From contig NZ_BAABWQ010000002.1 in the NCBI RefSeq assembly GCF_040370365.1, positions 992,001 to 1,056,000 on the forward strand: a stretch of DNA of 64,000 nucleotides, written 5' to 3'. The first letter of the stretch is position 1. Each line of letters begins with the position of its first letter. Below, piece by piece: positions 34,833 to 43,657 of the stretch. The stretch is from Shimia sp040370365 (lineage in GTDB: Bacteria > Pseudomonadota > Alphaproteobacteria > Rhodobacterales > Rhodobacteraceae). A program made the position numbers and the translations under genes. Under the pieces are notes generated by a model, which was not told the origin of the DNA, did not search any database, and saw only the letters and a program-made list of their open reading frames with translations.

Positions 34833-35807
34833 ATGGACAAAAACTCGGGCCAAAAGCGCGCAGTGCACTATCTTTACCCGCCGGTCGAACCATTTGACCA
34901 GAGGATGCTGGACGTGGGCGATGGCCACAGCATCTACGTGGAACAATCTGGCAATCCAAGTGGGTTGCCGGTTGTTGTTGTGCACGGTGGCCCCGGCGGC
35001 GGGTGTAGTCCAGCGATGCGTCGCTATTTTGACCCTAAGTACTATCGTATCATCCTCTTCGATCAGCGCGGCTGTGGTCGGTCTCGCCCCCATGCAGCAG
35101 TGGAGCACAACACCAGCTGGCACTTGGTCTCAGATATGGAAGATATTCGTACTACGTTGGATATCGACGAATGGATCGTCTTTGGTGGAAGCTGGGGTGC
35201 GACATTGTCCCTTCTTTATGCCCAAAGCCACCCGGCGCGCACGGCCTGTCTGGTCTTGCGTGGGGTTTTCCTCATGATGCAATCGGAGCTAGATTGGTTT
35301 TATGGCGGTGGCGCTGGGCATTTTTGGCCCGAACCTTGGAAGCGGTTTAAAGATGTTATTCCGGAATCTGAGCAAGGTGATTTGATTGCGGCATACCATA
35401 AGCGCCTCTTTAGTGGTGATCATGCAACTGAGGTGAAGTTCGCCCGCGCTTGGGCAAGTTGGGAAAATGCGCTGGCGTCGGTATATTCAAATGGAACCGG
35501 TGGCGAAGCCCCGGCGGAATACGCGCGCGCCTTTTCGCGTTTGGAGAATCACTACTTCACCAATCGCGGTTTTCTTGAGCAGGACGGGCACATCCTTGCG
35601 AATATGGAAATCCTCAAGGGCATTTCTGGCTACATTGTTCAGGGTCGCTACGACATGATTTGTCCACCCAAAGCTGCGCATGATCTTGCGACAGCGTGGG
35701 GAGAAATGGCACACTTGCGCATCATACGGAACGCAGGTCATGCTTTGTCAGAGCCCGGCATAAGCGCAGAACTTGTACGCATCATGGACGATCTTGCCAG
35801 AATTTGA
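34833..35807 (+). CDS. pip: prolyl aminopeptidase (alpha/beta hydrolase)
   Basis: The 324-residue protein has the oxyanion segment HGGPGGG (51-57), the nucleophile elbow GGSWGAT (Ser120) and the C-terminal His in NAGHA. The LYPPVEPFDQRMLDVGDGH start is typical of proline iminopeptidases, which release N-terminal proline. It lies 65 bp before an oligopeptide-binding protein, a logical context for peptide use. Confidence 0.93.
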   Translation: MDKNSGQKRAVHYLYPPVEPFDQRMLDVGDGHSIYVEQSGNPSGLPVVVVHGGPGGGCSPAMRRYFDPKYYRIILFDQRGCGRSRPHAAVEHNTSWHLVSDMEDIRTTLDIDEWIVFGGSWGATLSLLYAQSHPARTACLVLRGVFLMMQSELDWFYGGGAGHFWPEPWKRFKDVIPESEQGDLIAAYHKRLFSGDHATEVKFARAWASWENALASVYSNGTGGEAPAEYARAFSRLENHYFTNRGFLEQDGHILANMEILKGISGYIVQGRYDMICPPKAAHDLATAWGEMAHLRIIRNAGHALSEPGISAELVRIMDDLARI

Positions 35808-35872
35808 GAATTCGTCTGGACATCCAAGGTGGAAATGCGTCTGATTTGGAACCGACCAACCGGAGTACGCAT

Positions 35873-37369
35873 TTGTCTCTAATCAGCCGACGCAGCCTTT
35901 TGACCTCTGGTGCCGCAGCCGGTGTGCTTGCGGCGTCTGGTATGGGTTTGTCTGCGGCGACGCCCAAACGGGGTGGAACCTTGCGTGCAGCCTTGTCTGG
36001 TGGGTCTGTATTGGACAGCTGGGACACTCGGACTCACGATAGTCTTTTCATGATGGCCGCGGCACATGGCGCTGTTTTTGATTGTTTAACGGAAATTGGT
36101 CCTGATGGCGCACTCCGCGGGGAGTTGGCGAAAAGTTGGGAGGCGAGTGTGGATGCAAAGGTTTGGACCTTTGATCTGCAATCGGATGCAACGTTTCACA
36201 ATGGAAAACCCTTTGTCGCGCAGGATGTGATCGAGAGTTTTGCGTTGCACATGCAGGCGGTCGGTGTGTCGCCGGCGGAGCCTTTGCTGCGTGATGTGAT
36301 ACACATCCGAGAAGTCACCCCGCATCAGGTTCAATTCGTCTTGGCCGCGCCCAATGCTGATTTTCCTTACCTCGTCTCTGACTACCATTTGGTGATCTAT
36401 CCCTCCGGATATGTTGAGCTGGCGCAACAAAACGGCGTTGGGACGGGTCTCTATCGGGTTGAGAATTTCGAACCCGGCGTCCATCTAAGGGCCACAAGGG
36501 TCGCTTCGCACTACAAGGGTGACAAGGCCGGTTTCTTTGATGAAATTGACCTGTGGAATGAACCCAATTCGGCCGCTCGAGTAAATGGCCTTCTGGAGGG
36601 AGCGTTGGATGTTTCCGCGCAACTTTCTCCCGCGCACGCCCTCCAAGTTGATGAAATGCGCTCTTTGTCTCTGCAGAGTTTGAGTGGTAATCAACACTAC
36701 TGCTTTGCCGTGATTGGCGATGTGTCATGGACTGATCTGGATGCAGTGCGCGCAGCTGTCAAACACGCGATTGATCGATCTGAATTTGTGGATGAAACCC
36801 TCTTGGGGTTTGGGCGGATCGGTGCGGACACACCTGTCGGTCCGGCAAACCCATATTTCGCTGAAAACCTTTCTGGACTAGAGTTCGATCCAACAAAGGC
36901 CAGGTCGCTTTTGTCTAAGGCCGGAGTTGATCACCTGAGAGTGCAAGTATCAAGCGAAGGTGCTGGGGCGGTTTCTCTGTTTAAACGCCAAATGGCACGG
37001 GTTGGGCTTCGTGTTGAGATCGTGACAGCCGATGCACATGCGCACCTACAATCCACGGCTGGTCGAGCAACGGAAGACTGGGCGATCTCCACTTTTCTTG
37101 CTCCCGGCGCGATGTGGAATCGTTGTGGTTGGCAGGATCCGCAATTTGGCCGCACATTAGCGGCTGCGCGTTCAGAGATGGATACAGCCAAACGCAAAAC
37201 ACACTACATTGATCTACAAGAGCGTGTTCGATCGCATAGCGGTCTGGTTGTTCCTGCATTTATGAATCACTTGCAGGCGCACTCGGGGAGCATTGCAGTC
37301 CCGGCAAAAATTGGTGCACATTATGCGATGGACAATGCTCGTTTTGCTGAAAGGTGGTGGCGGGCTTAA
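35873..37369 (+). CDS. peptide/dipeptide ABC-type solute-binding protein (family 5), Tat-exported
   Basis: The protein of about 498 residues starts with a twin-arginine signal, ISRRSLLTSGAAAGVLAASG. The family 5 binding-protein body has PKRGGTLRAAL, GPDGALRGELAKSWE, VWTFDLQSDATFHNGKPFVAQDV and RAAVKHAIDRSEFV. It binds peptides or related ligands in the periplasm. There is no ATG: TTG 35873 is chosen because a CGGAG site lies 7 nt upstream. No permease or ATPase genes adjoin it. Confidence 0.88.
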   Translation: MSLISRRSLLTSGAAAGVLAASGMGLSAATPKRGGTLRAALSGGSVLDSWDTRTHDSLFMMAAAHGAVFDCLTEIGPDGALRGELAKSWEASVDAKVWTFDLQSDATFHNGKPFVAQDVIESFALHMQAVGVSPAEPLLRDVIHIREVTPHQVQFVLAAPNADFPYLVSDYHLVIYPSGYVELAQQNGVGTGLYRVENFEPGVHLRATRVASHYKGDKAGFFDEIDLWNEPNSAARVNGLLEGALDVSAQLSPAHALQVDEMRSLSLQSLSGNQHYCFAVIGDVSWTDLDAVRAAVKHAIDRSEFVDETLLGFGRIGADTPVGPANPYFAENLSGLEFDPTKARSLLSKAGVDHLRVQVSSEGAGAVSLFKRQMARVGLRVEIVTADAHAHLQSTAGRATEDWAISTFLAPGAMWNRCGWQDPQFGRTLAAARSEMDTAKRKTHYIDLQERVRSHSGLVVPAFMNHLQAHSGSIAVPAKIGAHYAMDNARFAERWWRA

Positions 37370-37471
37370 CGCAGGATACGATTGGGACTTGCAGACTCAG
37401 CTCTCCACACGTATATCCCCTCCAACAGCGGCGCGCGCGGGTTAGTCCAAGCGCTCCACCGGGAAAGATCG

Positions 37472-37494
37472 ACGGGCCGCGCGCCCGTTTTTTT
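37472..37494 (+). terminator. intrinsic terminator or attenuator just before rimP
   Basis: A 6-bp GC stem (ACGGGC/GCCCGT) with a 5-nt loop is followed by seven T, only 17 bp before the rimP start. It can end transcripts from the peptide-binding gene, or lie inside the rimP-nusA-infB leader and act as an attenuator. The promoter position decides this and is not clear. Confidence 0.75.
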
Positions 37495-37511
37495 GTGTTT
37501 GGAACACGTAT

Positions 37512-38090
37512 ATGAGTGAACTAATTGCCAAGGCGGCGATAGACCGTAAGCTGGCTGATATTATCACCCCTGTCATTGAGGACATGGGGTTCGAATTAGT
37601 ACGTTTGCGCTTGATGGGCGGCAAGTCCCACACGCTGCAAGTCATGGCCGAACGGCCGGGCGGCGGTATTGAAGTTGACGAGTGCGCACAGATTTCCAAT
37701 GCCATCAGCGCTGTACTGGATGTCGAAGATCCTTTGGCAGACTCTTATACTCTGGAAGTGGGTAGCCCCGGCGTGGATCGTCCGCTGACGCGCATGAAAG
37801 ACTTTGATGCCTTTGAAGGGTATGAAGCCAAGATTGAGACTTCCGAGTTGATTGATGGGCGCAAGCGCTTTCGCGGTATCTTAGCGGGTATTGAAGGCGA
37901 AGATGTGCTGATCAATATCGAAGACAAAGGTGAAACCGTAACGGTTGGCTTGAACTTCGATTGGTTGGCAGATGCAAAACTGATGCTAACTGACGATCTG
38001 ATCAAAGAGATGCTGAAAGCTCGTAAAGACGCGGGCATCTTGAACGAAGAAGAATTTGACGACATCGAGACCGGCGAGTCCGAGGAGTAA
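37512..38090 (+). CDS. rimP: ribosome maturation factor RimP
   Basis: The 192-residue protein has the RimP core: DMGFELVRLRLMGGKSHTLQ, then DECAQISNAISAVLDVEDP and YTLEVGSPGVDRPL, plus a C-terminal Sm-like domain. It helps assemble the 30S subunit. It is the first gene of rimP-nusA-ylxR-infB and ends 6 bp before nusA, the classical bacterial order. Confidence 0.97.
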   Translation: MSELIAKAAIDRKLADIITPVIEDMGFELVRLRLMGGKSHTLQVMAERPGGGIEVDECAQISNAISAVLDVEDPLADSYTLEVGSPGVDRPLTRMKDFDAFEGYEAKIETSELIDGRKRFRGILAGIEGEDVLINIEDKGETVTVGLNFDWLADAKLMLTDDLIKEMLKARKDAGILNEEEFDDIETGESEE

Positions 38091-38096
38091 AGACTA

Positions 38097-39713
38097 ATGG
38101 CAATCACCTCTGCAAACCAACTTGAACTGCTTCAAACTGCCGAAGCAGTTGCGCGCGAAAAGATGATCGACCCTGGCCTTGTTGTTGAGGCGATGGAAGA
38201 GTCGCTCGCACGCGCTGCCAAAAGCCGTTACGGCGCTGAGATGGATATTCGCGTGTCCATCGACCGCAAAACCGGCAAGGCGACATTCACGCGTGTGCGC
38301 ACTGTCGTCGAGGATGAGCTGCTGGAAAACTATCAAGCGGAATTTACGGTTGATCAGGCAAAGCAGTACATGGAGAATCCTGAAGTTGGCAGCGTCTTTG
38401 TAGAAGAAGTTCCGCCAGTTGAAATGGGCCGGATCGCTGCGCAGTCTGCCAAGCAGGTGATTTTGCAGAAGGTGCGTGAAGCTGAGCGTGATCGTCAGTA
38501 CGAAGACTTTAAAGATCGTGCTGGTACAATCATCAACGGCGCAGTGAAACGCGAAGAATTCGGCAATGTGATTGTTGATGTTGGCGGTGCTGAGGCTGTT
38601 TTGCGTCGCAATGACAAAATTGGTCGTGAGAGCTATCGCTCTGGCGACCGAGTGCGTGCCTATATTAAGGAAGTGCGCCGTGAGCCGCGCGGCCACCAGA
38701 TTTTTCTTAGCCGGACCGCGCCAGAATTCATGGCCGAACTGTTTAAGATGGAAGTGCCAGAAATCTATGACGGCATTATTGACATCAAAGCTGTTGCTCG
38801 TGATCCAGGTTCGCGCGCTAAAATTGCTGTGATCTCGCATGACGGATCGATTGATCCTGTCGGCGCGTGTGTGGGTATGCGCGGCTCTCGCGTTCAAGCA
38901 GTAGTAAACGAGCTGCAAGGCGAGAAGATCGATATTATTCCTTGGAATGAAGATCAGCCAACGTTCTTGGTGAACGCACTGCAGCCAGCCGAAGTGTCCA
39001 AAGTTGTTCTGGACGAAGAAGCCGGTAAGATCGAAGTTGTTGTTCCCGATGAGCAGTTGAGCCTTGCAATCGGTCGCCGTGGACAAAACGTGCGCCTTGC
39101 AAGTCAGCTGACGGCGCTGGACATCGATATCATGACAGAAGCGGACGAATCTGAGCGCCGCCAGAAAGAGTTCGAAGAGCGTACCAAGCTGTTTATGGAT
39201 ACTTTGGACCTCGACGAATTCTTCGCACAACTTCTGGTGTCTGAAGGCTTCTCCAACCTTGAAGAAGTTGCTTACGTTGAAGTTGATGAGTTGCTTGTTA
39301 TCGACGGTGTCGATGAAGGTACAGCAAACGAACTTCAAGCGCGTGCTCGTGACTACATTGATGCAAAAAATAAGGCCGCTCTGGATGCGGCTCGCGAGTT
39401 GGGTGTTCAGGACAGCCTTGTTGCATTTGATGGTTTGACACCCCAAATGATCGAAGCTTTGGCGAAAGATGGCGTTCTCAACCTCGAAGACTTTGCTACA
39501 TGTGCTGACTGGGAACTCGCGGGTGGTTGGACCACGTCAAATGGCGAGCGCATCAAAGATGACGGTGTTTTGGAGCCTTATGGCATAACGCTTGAAGAGG
39601 CTCAGGATATGGTGATGACTGCCCGTATCGTTTTGGGATGGGTTGATCCGGCAGATTTGGAAACTGCAGACGAACACGGCGACGACGGCGCAACCGAGGA
39701 GGCTGAGGCCTGA
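38097..39713 (+). CDS. nusA: transcription termination/antitermination factor NusA
   Basis: The 538-residue protein has the N-terminal RNA-polymerase-binding domain, an S1 domain (about 135-200), two KH domains (including GACVGMRGSRVQAVVNELQGE and LAIGRRGQNVRLASQLT), and C-terminal acidic repeats (LASEGF-like LLVSEGFSNLEEVAYV). It tunes pausing, termination and antitermination. A perfect 10-bp inverted repeat covers its stop codon (39704-39725). Confidence 0.98.
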   Translation: MAITSANQLELLQTAEAVAREKMIDPGLVVEAMEESLARAAKSRYGAEMDIRVSIDRKTGKATFTRVRTVVEDELLENYQAEFTVDQAKQYMENPEVGSVFVEEVPPVEMGRIAAQSAKQVILQKVREAERDRQYEDFKDRAGTIINGAVKREEFGNVIVDVGGAEAVLRRNDKIGRESYRSGDRVRAYIKEVRREPRGHQIFLSRTAPEFMAELFKMEVPEIYDGIIDIKAVARDPGSRAKIAVISHDGSIDPVGACVGMRGSRVQAVVNELQGEKIDIIPWNEDQPTFLVNALQPAEVSKVVLDEEAGKIEVVVPDEQLSLAIGRRGQNVRLASQLTALDIDIMTEADESERRQKEFEERTKLFMDTLDLDEFFAQLLVSEGFSNLEEVAYVEVDELLVIDGVDEGTANELQARARDYIDAKNKAALDAARELGVQDSLVAFDGLTPQMIEALAKDGVLNLEDFATCADWELAGGWTTSNGERIKDDGVLEPYGITLEEAQDMVMTARIVLGWVDPADLETADEHGDDGATEEAEA

Positions 39714-39725
39714 TCTCAGGCCTCA
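39704..39725 (+). other. perfect inverted repeat at the nusA stop codon
   Basis: Two 10-bp arms (TGAGGCCTGA / TCAGGCCTCA) around a 2-bp centre. As RNA it would form a stem of about 8-9 bp. The TGA stop is the end of the left arm. No T-tract follows, so it is not a standard terminator. A similar repeat lies at the infB stop. Confidence 0.6.
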
Positions 39726-39736
39726 GTGGGCGTGAA

Positions 39737-40369
39737 ATGAGCCGAGGTGGCCGTCCCGGCAAAAAGGGCGAAATGCCAGAGCGCAAGTGCATCATCACAG
39801 GCGACGTGCTGCCTGTCGAAGGGCTCATTAGGTTTGTCGTCGGCCCTGATAATCAGGTAGTGCCGGATATCGCTGGCAAATTGCCCGGTCGCGGGATATG
39901 GGTCACGGCCAATGCCGAAGTTCTGGCGAAAGCGACCAAGAAAGGCGTGTTCGCTCGGGCTGCAAAGCAACAGGTTTCCGTGCCGGAAGATTTGGTTGCA
40001 GAAGTGTCTCGCCAACTCGGGCGCCGCACTGTGGATTTAATCAGCCTTACTCGGAAATCGGGTAAGGCCGTGACTGGATACGAAAAAGTGAAGGACTGGC
40101 TGACCAAAGATGTCGCCGTGGTCCTGCTGCAGGCTAGTGATGGCTCTGAACGTGGCAAAACGAAACTAAGACCTCCTGTTGGAGGGCACCACATAGATTG
40201 GCTCTCAGCCGCTGAATTGGGTTTGGCATTTGGGAGACAAACTGTGATACATGGAGCGCTTGCGTCTGGCGGACTCACAAAACGTGTTGTAGAGGAAGCC
40301 CTAAGATTAAAAGGCGTACGCGAAAAAACGGTGGCATCGGCCTCCGGGAAGGACAAGACAGCCAGATGA
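39737..40369 (+). CDS. YlxR-type RNA-binding protein with C-terminal L7Ae-like domain
   Basis: The 210-residue protein has the YlxR/DUF448 core in its first 90 residues (ERKCIITGDVLPVEGLIRFVVGP, then GRGIWVTA). A second domain resembles ribosomal L7Ae-type RNA binders (LTRKSGKAVTGYEKV, then LLQASDGS). The fused arrangement is usual in alphaproteobacteria. It sits between nusA and infB and overlaps infB by 4 bp (ATGA), as expected for this operon. Confidence 0.92.
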   Translation: MSRGGRPGKKGEMPERKCIITGDVLPVEGLIRFVVGPDNQVVPDIAGKLPGRGIWVTANAEVLAKATKKGVFARAAKQQVSVPEDLVAEVSRQLGRRTVDLISLTRKSGKAVTGYEKVKDWLTKDVAVVLLQASDGSERGKTKLRPPVGGHHIDWLSAAELGLAFGRQTVIHGALASGGLTKRVVEEALRLKGVREKTVASASGKDKTAR

Positions 40370-42867
40370 GCGATAACGACGGTAAAAAAACCTTGGGTCT
40401 GCGCGGTGGAAGCCGCCCTGGCAACGTGACGCAGAGCTTTAGCCACGGACGCAAGAAAAATGTCGTGGTGGAAACCAAGCGCAAGCGCGTTGTAGTGCCC
40501 AAGCCTGGTGCGGCGAAAACTGGGGGCGCTTCCCCCAAAGCAGGTGGTGATCCTAATCGCCGCCCGGCGGGCATTTCGGATGCGGAAATGGAGCGCCGTT
40601 TGAAAGCGCTACAAGCTGCGAAAGCGCGCGAAGCTGAAGACGCTGCAAAGCGTGAAGCCGAAGAAAAAGAACGGGCTGAGGCACGTGAACGGCGTCGCCT
40701 TGAAGCGGAAGCCAAAGAGCGTGAACAGCGTGAAGCTGAAGAAAAAGCGCGTAAAAAGGCCGAAGAAGAAGAACGTAAGAAAAAAGAGACGGAAGAGGCC
40801 GCCAAGCGTGCGGCAGCTGAAGCCGCAGCGCCCGCTGCTGCTCCGTCGGCAGCGGCGGCTCCTCAAGGGCGCGGCGCACCGACTGGAAAGCCCGCTCCAA
40901 CGCAAGCGCCTCGAAAAGCTGATCGGGAACGTGAACAGCGTGGTCGTGGTAAAGGTCGAGATGACGGTCGCCGTTCCGGTAAGTTGACTCTGGGCCAGGC
41001 AACTGGTGGTGAAAACAATCGTCATCGGTCGATGGCTGCGATGAAGCGTAAGCAAGAGCGCGCGCGTCAAAAAGCGATGGGTGGCACAGTTGAGCGCGAA
41101 AAGGTTGTGCGTGATGTGCAGCTGCCAGAGGCCATTGTTGTGTCTGAGCTGGCTAACCGTATGGCCGAACGTGTTGCTGACATTGTTAAGTCGCTCATGA
41201 ACATGGGCATGATGGTCACGCAAAACCAAACAATTGATGCTGATACAGCTGAGTTGATCATCGAAGAATTTGGCCACAAAGTTGTGCGTGTCTCTGACGC
41301 TGACGTGGAAGATGTGATCTCCGACAGTGATGAAGCTGAAGGTGACTTGCAGTCCCGTCCACCGGTAATCACCATCATGGGCCACGTTGACCACGGTAAA
41401 ACGTCACTTTTGGATGCGATTCGCGATGCAAAAGTGGTTTCGGGCGAGGCCGGAGGCATCACTCAACACATTGGTGCGTATCAGGTCAAAACCGATGATG
41501 ATGTAACACTCTCTTTCCTCGATACACCTGGTCACGCTGCCTTTACATCTATGCGCTCTCGTGGTGCGCAGGTGACAGACATCGTAGTGTTGGTGGTGGC
41601 GGCCGATGACTCGGTCATGCCTCAGACCATCGAGGCGATTAACCACGCAAAGGCTGCCGAGGTGCCGATGATCGTGGCGATCAACAAGATCGACAAACCG
41701 GCAGCGGATCCAAATAAAGTGCGCGCAGAGTTGCTGCAGCATGAGGTCATCGTGGAAGCCATGTCCGGTGAAGTTCAGGATGTGGAAGTTTCTGCACATA
41801 CTGGCCAGGGTCTGGATGCTCTGTTGGAAGCGATTGCGCTGCAGGCCGAAATCTTGGAGCTCAAGGCGAATCCAGATCGTGCCGCGCAGGGGGCTGTGAT
41901 CGAGGCTCAATTGGACGTCGGTCGTGGCCCGGTTGCAACCGTTCTGGTTCAGAAAGGTACCCTGCGTCAGGGCGACATCTTCGTCGTGGGCGAGCAATAT
42001 GGTAAAGTTCGTGCGCTGATTAACGATAAAGGCGAGCGCGTAAAGGAAGCCGGACCTTCGGTGCCCGTAGAGGTTCTTGGCCTGAACGGCACACCTGAAG
42101 CGGGTGACGTTTTGAACGTGACTGCCACTGAAGCTCAAGCTCGTGAGATCGCCGAATACCGCGCTCAGGTTGCTAAGGATAAACGCGCCGCTGCGGGTGC
42201 AGCTACAACTCTCGAACAGTTGATGCAGAAAGCCAAGGAAGACGAAAATGTTGCCGAACTGCCAATTTTGGTAAAGGCTGACGTGCAAGGCTCTGCCGAG
42301 GCGATCGTTCAAGCGATGGAGAAAATCGGCAACAACGAGGTGCGAGTTCGCGTGCTACATTCCGGTGTGGGCGCGATTACCGAAACCGATGTTGGTCTGG
42401 CGGAAGCCAGTGGTTCGCCAATCATGGGCTTTAACGTTCGTGCCAACGCTTCTGCTCGCAACACCGCCAATCAAAAAGGTGTAGAGATCCGCTACTACTC
42501 TGTGATCTACGATTTGGTTGATGATGTGAAAGCGGCAGCCTCAGGTCTGCTATCTGCTGAAATTCGCGAGAACTTCATTGGCTACGCAGCCATCAAAGAG
42601 GTCTTCAAAGTCACTGGTGTCGGCAAAGTTGCTGGCTGTCTTGTTACTGAAGGTATCGCGCGTCGTTCCGCTGGTGTGCGTTTGTTGCGCGACAACGTTG
42701 TGATTCACGAAGGCACACTGAAGACTCTGAAACGCTTTAAGGACGAAGTGGCAGAGGTTCAGTCTGGTCAGGAATGCGGCATGGCATTTGAGAACTATGA
42801 CGATATTCGCGCGGGTGATGTGATCGAGATCTTCGAACGTGAAGAGGTTACACGTACGCTGGAGTGA
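40366..42867 (+). CDS. infB: translation initiation factor IF-2
   Basis: The 833-residue protein has a charged Lys/Glu/Ala-rich N-terminal extension (about residues 60-240). The GTPase domain has G1 GHVDHGKTSL, G3 DTPGHAAF and G4 NKID, and is followed by the C-terminal beta-barrels that bind initiator tRNA. It recruits fMet-tRNA to the 30S subunit. It is the last gene of the operon; a terminator follows 31 bp after the stop, and an inverted repeat covers the stop. Confidence 0.98.
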   Translation: MSDNDGKKTLGLRGGSRPGNVTQSFSHGRKKNVVVETKRKRVVVPKPGAAKTGGASPKAGGDPNRRPAGISDAEMERRLKALQAAKAREAEDAAKREAEEKERAEARERRRLEAEAKEREQREAEEKARKKAEEEERKKKETEEAAKRAAAEAAAPAAAPSAAAAPQGRGAPTGKPAPTQAPRKADREREQRGRGKGRDDGRRSGKLTLGQATGGENNRHRSMAAMKRKQERARQKAMGGTVEREKVVRDVQLPEAIVVSELANRMAERVADIVKSLMNMGMMVTQNQTIDADTAELIIEEFGHKVVRVSDADVEDVISDSDEAEGDLQSRPPVITIMGHVDHGKTSLLDAIRDAKVVSGEAGGITQHIGAYQVKTDDDVTLSFLDTPGHAAFTSMRSRGAQVTDIVVLVVAADDSVMPQTIEAINHAKAAEVPMIVAINKIDKPAADPNKVRAELLQHEVIVEAMSGEVQDVEVSAHTGQGLDALLEAIALQAEILELKANPDRAAQGAVIEAQLDVGRGPVATVLVQKGTLRQGDIFVVGEQYGKVRALINDKGERVKEAGPSVPVEVLGLNGTPEAGDVLNVTATEAQAREIAEYRAQVAKDKRAAAGAATTLEQLMQKAKEDENVAELPILVKADVQGSAEAIVQAMEKIGNNEVRVRVLHSGVGAITETDVGLAEASGSPIMGFNVRANASARNTANQKGVEIRYYSVIYDLVDDVKAAASGLLSAEIRENFIGYAAIKEVFKVTGVGKVAGCLVTEGIARRSAGVRLLRDNVVIHEGTLKTLKRFKDEVAEVQSGQECGMAFENYDDIRAGDVIEIFEREEVTRTLE

Positions 42868-42877
42868 TCCAGCGTAC
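42854..42877 (+). other. perfect inverted repeat at the infB stop codon
   Basis: Two 10-bp arms (GTACGCTGGA / TCCAGCGTAC) around GTGA, which contains the TGA stop in the loop. No T-tract follows. The proper terminator is 21 bp further on. Confidence 0.6.
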
Positions 42878-42898
42878 ACAAAAATCCAAGTTACTAAG

Positions 42899-42936
42899 AA
42901 AAAGGGCCACTCCTGAAATAGGAGAGGCCCTTTTTT
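42899..42936 (+). terminator. rho-independent terminator of the rimP-infB operon
   Basis: A stem of two paired blocks (AAAAAGGGCC and CTCCT with AGGAG and GGCCCTTTTTT, with an A-A mismatch between) and a 5-nt loop, followed by six T. The A-run on the opposite side lets it also work for the minus-strand small gene. Confidence 0.92.
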
Positions 42937-42956
42937 CGTTGCTCATGTGGCTGTGG

Positions 42957-43082
42957 TTAGGAAATCGGTTTACCAGAATACACCTTGTCACCCACACGGA
43001 TGGACACGCGCCCATCTGGAAAGTTTTTCACGACAGGGCCCTGGATCGATACACAGCTGCCTACAGTTATTGTCTTAAGCAT
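42957..43082 (-). CDS. 41-residue small protein, unrecognised family
   Basis: This minus-strand frame reads MLKTITVGSCVSIQG, then PVVKNFPDGRVSIRVGDK, and ends VYSGKPIS. It alternates hydrophobic and polar residues like a small beta-barrel and has a central PDGR turn. A GGGGA ribosome site lies about 8 nt before the ATG. It sits between the infB terminator and mutT and is too short for ordinary ORF calling. I recall similar short proteins in this bacterial family but cannot confirm it without a search. Confidence 0.6.
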   Translation of the reverse strand: MLKTITVGSCVSIQGPVVKNFPDGRVSIRVGDKVYSGKPIS

Positions 43083-43258
43083 GTCAAAAATCCCCACTTG
43101 ATTGACATCCAATAAACATCGGTTTGGTTAACATTTGGTGCACAACAGGATCGTCATGCACATGTCATAATAGCGTGCATCCCGAAAAAATGAAGAAAAT
43201 CTTTCCAATTTCGCGCATAAATTGAGCGGAAAAATTAGACGCATGACTAAATTTTGAC

Positions 43259-43657
43259 TCAAACCCAATCACGAATCATCGGAATCAGTGGAATGTCGGC
43301 GGGTGGCATCTCAAAATCTCTTAATTTTTCAGCGCCTACCCACTTGAGAGTTTGTCCCTCTTTGGGTTGTGGAACACCCTCCCATTTTCTGCAGACATAA
43401 AGTGGCATAAGCAGGTGAAAGTTCTCATAGCTGTGAGACGCAAATGTAAGAGGTGCTAAACAACTCGCCCAAGTGCCTATTCCAAGCTCTTCTTGAAGTT
43501 CCCGAACTAGAGCGGCTTCCGGGGTTTCGCCCTGTTCAACTTTGCCGCCCGGAAATTCCCAGAGGCCCGCCATAGACTTGCCCTCAGGGCGTTGCGCCAA
43601 AAGGATACGCCCATCGGCGTCAACAAGGACGACAGCTGATACGAGAACCGTCCTCAA
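43259..43657 (-). CDS. mutT: MutT-like 8-oxo-dGTP diphosphatase
   Basis: The 132-residue Nudix protein has the box GGKVEQGETPEAALVRELQEELGI and the MutT-type start VSAVVLVDADGRILLAQRPEGKSMAGLWEFPGG. It cleans 8-oxo-dGTP from the nucleotide pool. The start is set at TTG 43657, which overlaps the argJ stop as TTGA; this gives a standard MutT length, whereas the longer frame begins well inside argJ. It is the last gene of parvulin-argJ-mutT. Confidence 0.9.
   Translation of the reverse strand: MRTVLVSAVVLVDADGRILLAQRPEGKSMAGLWEFPGGKVEQGETPEAALVRELQEELGIGTWASCLAPLTFASHSYENFHLLMPLYVCRKWEGVPQPKEGQTLKWVGAEKLRDFEMPPADIPLIPMIRDWV

Noticed and set aside
37370..37471. A tRNA or other RNA gene before rimP, as in some bacteria
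   Set aside because: No cloverleaf or conserved tRNA arms could be drawn; only the hairpin at 37472-37494 is clear.
38094..39446. 450-codon open frame opposite nusA
   Set aside because: Shadow of nusA codon usage, with His/Phe/Asn-rich composition and no ribosome site.
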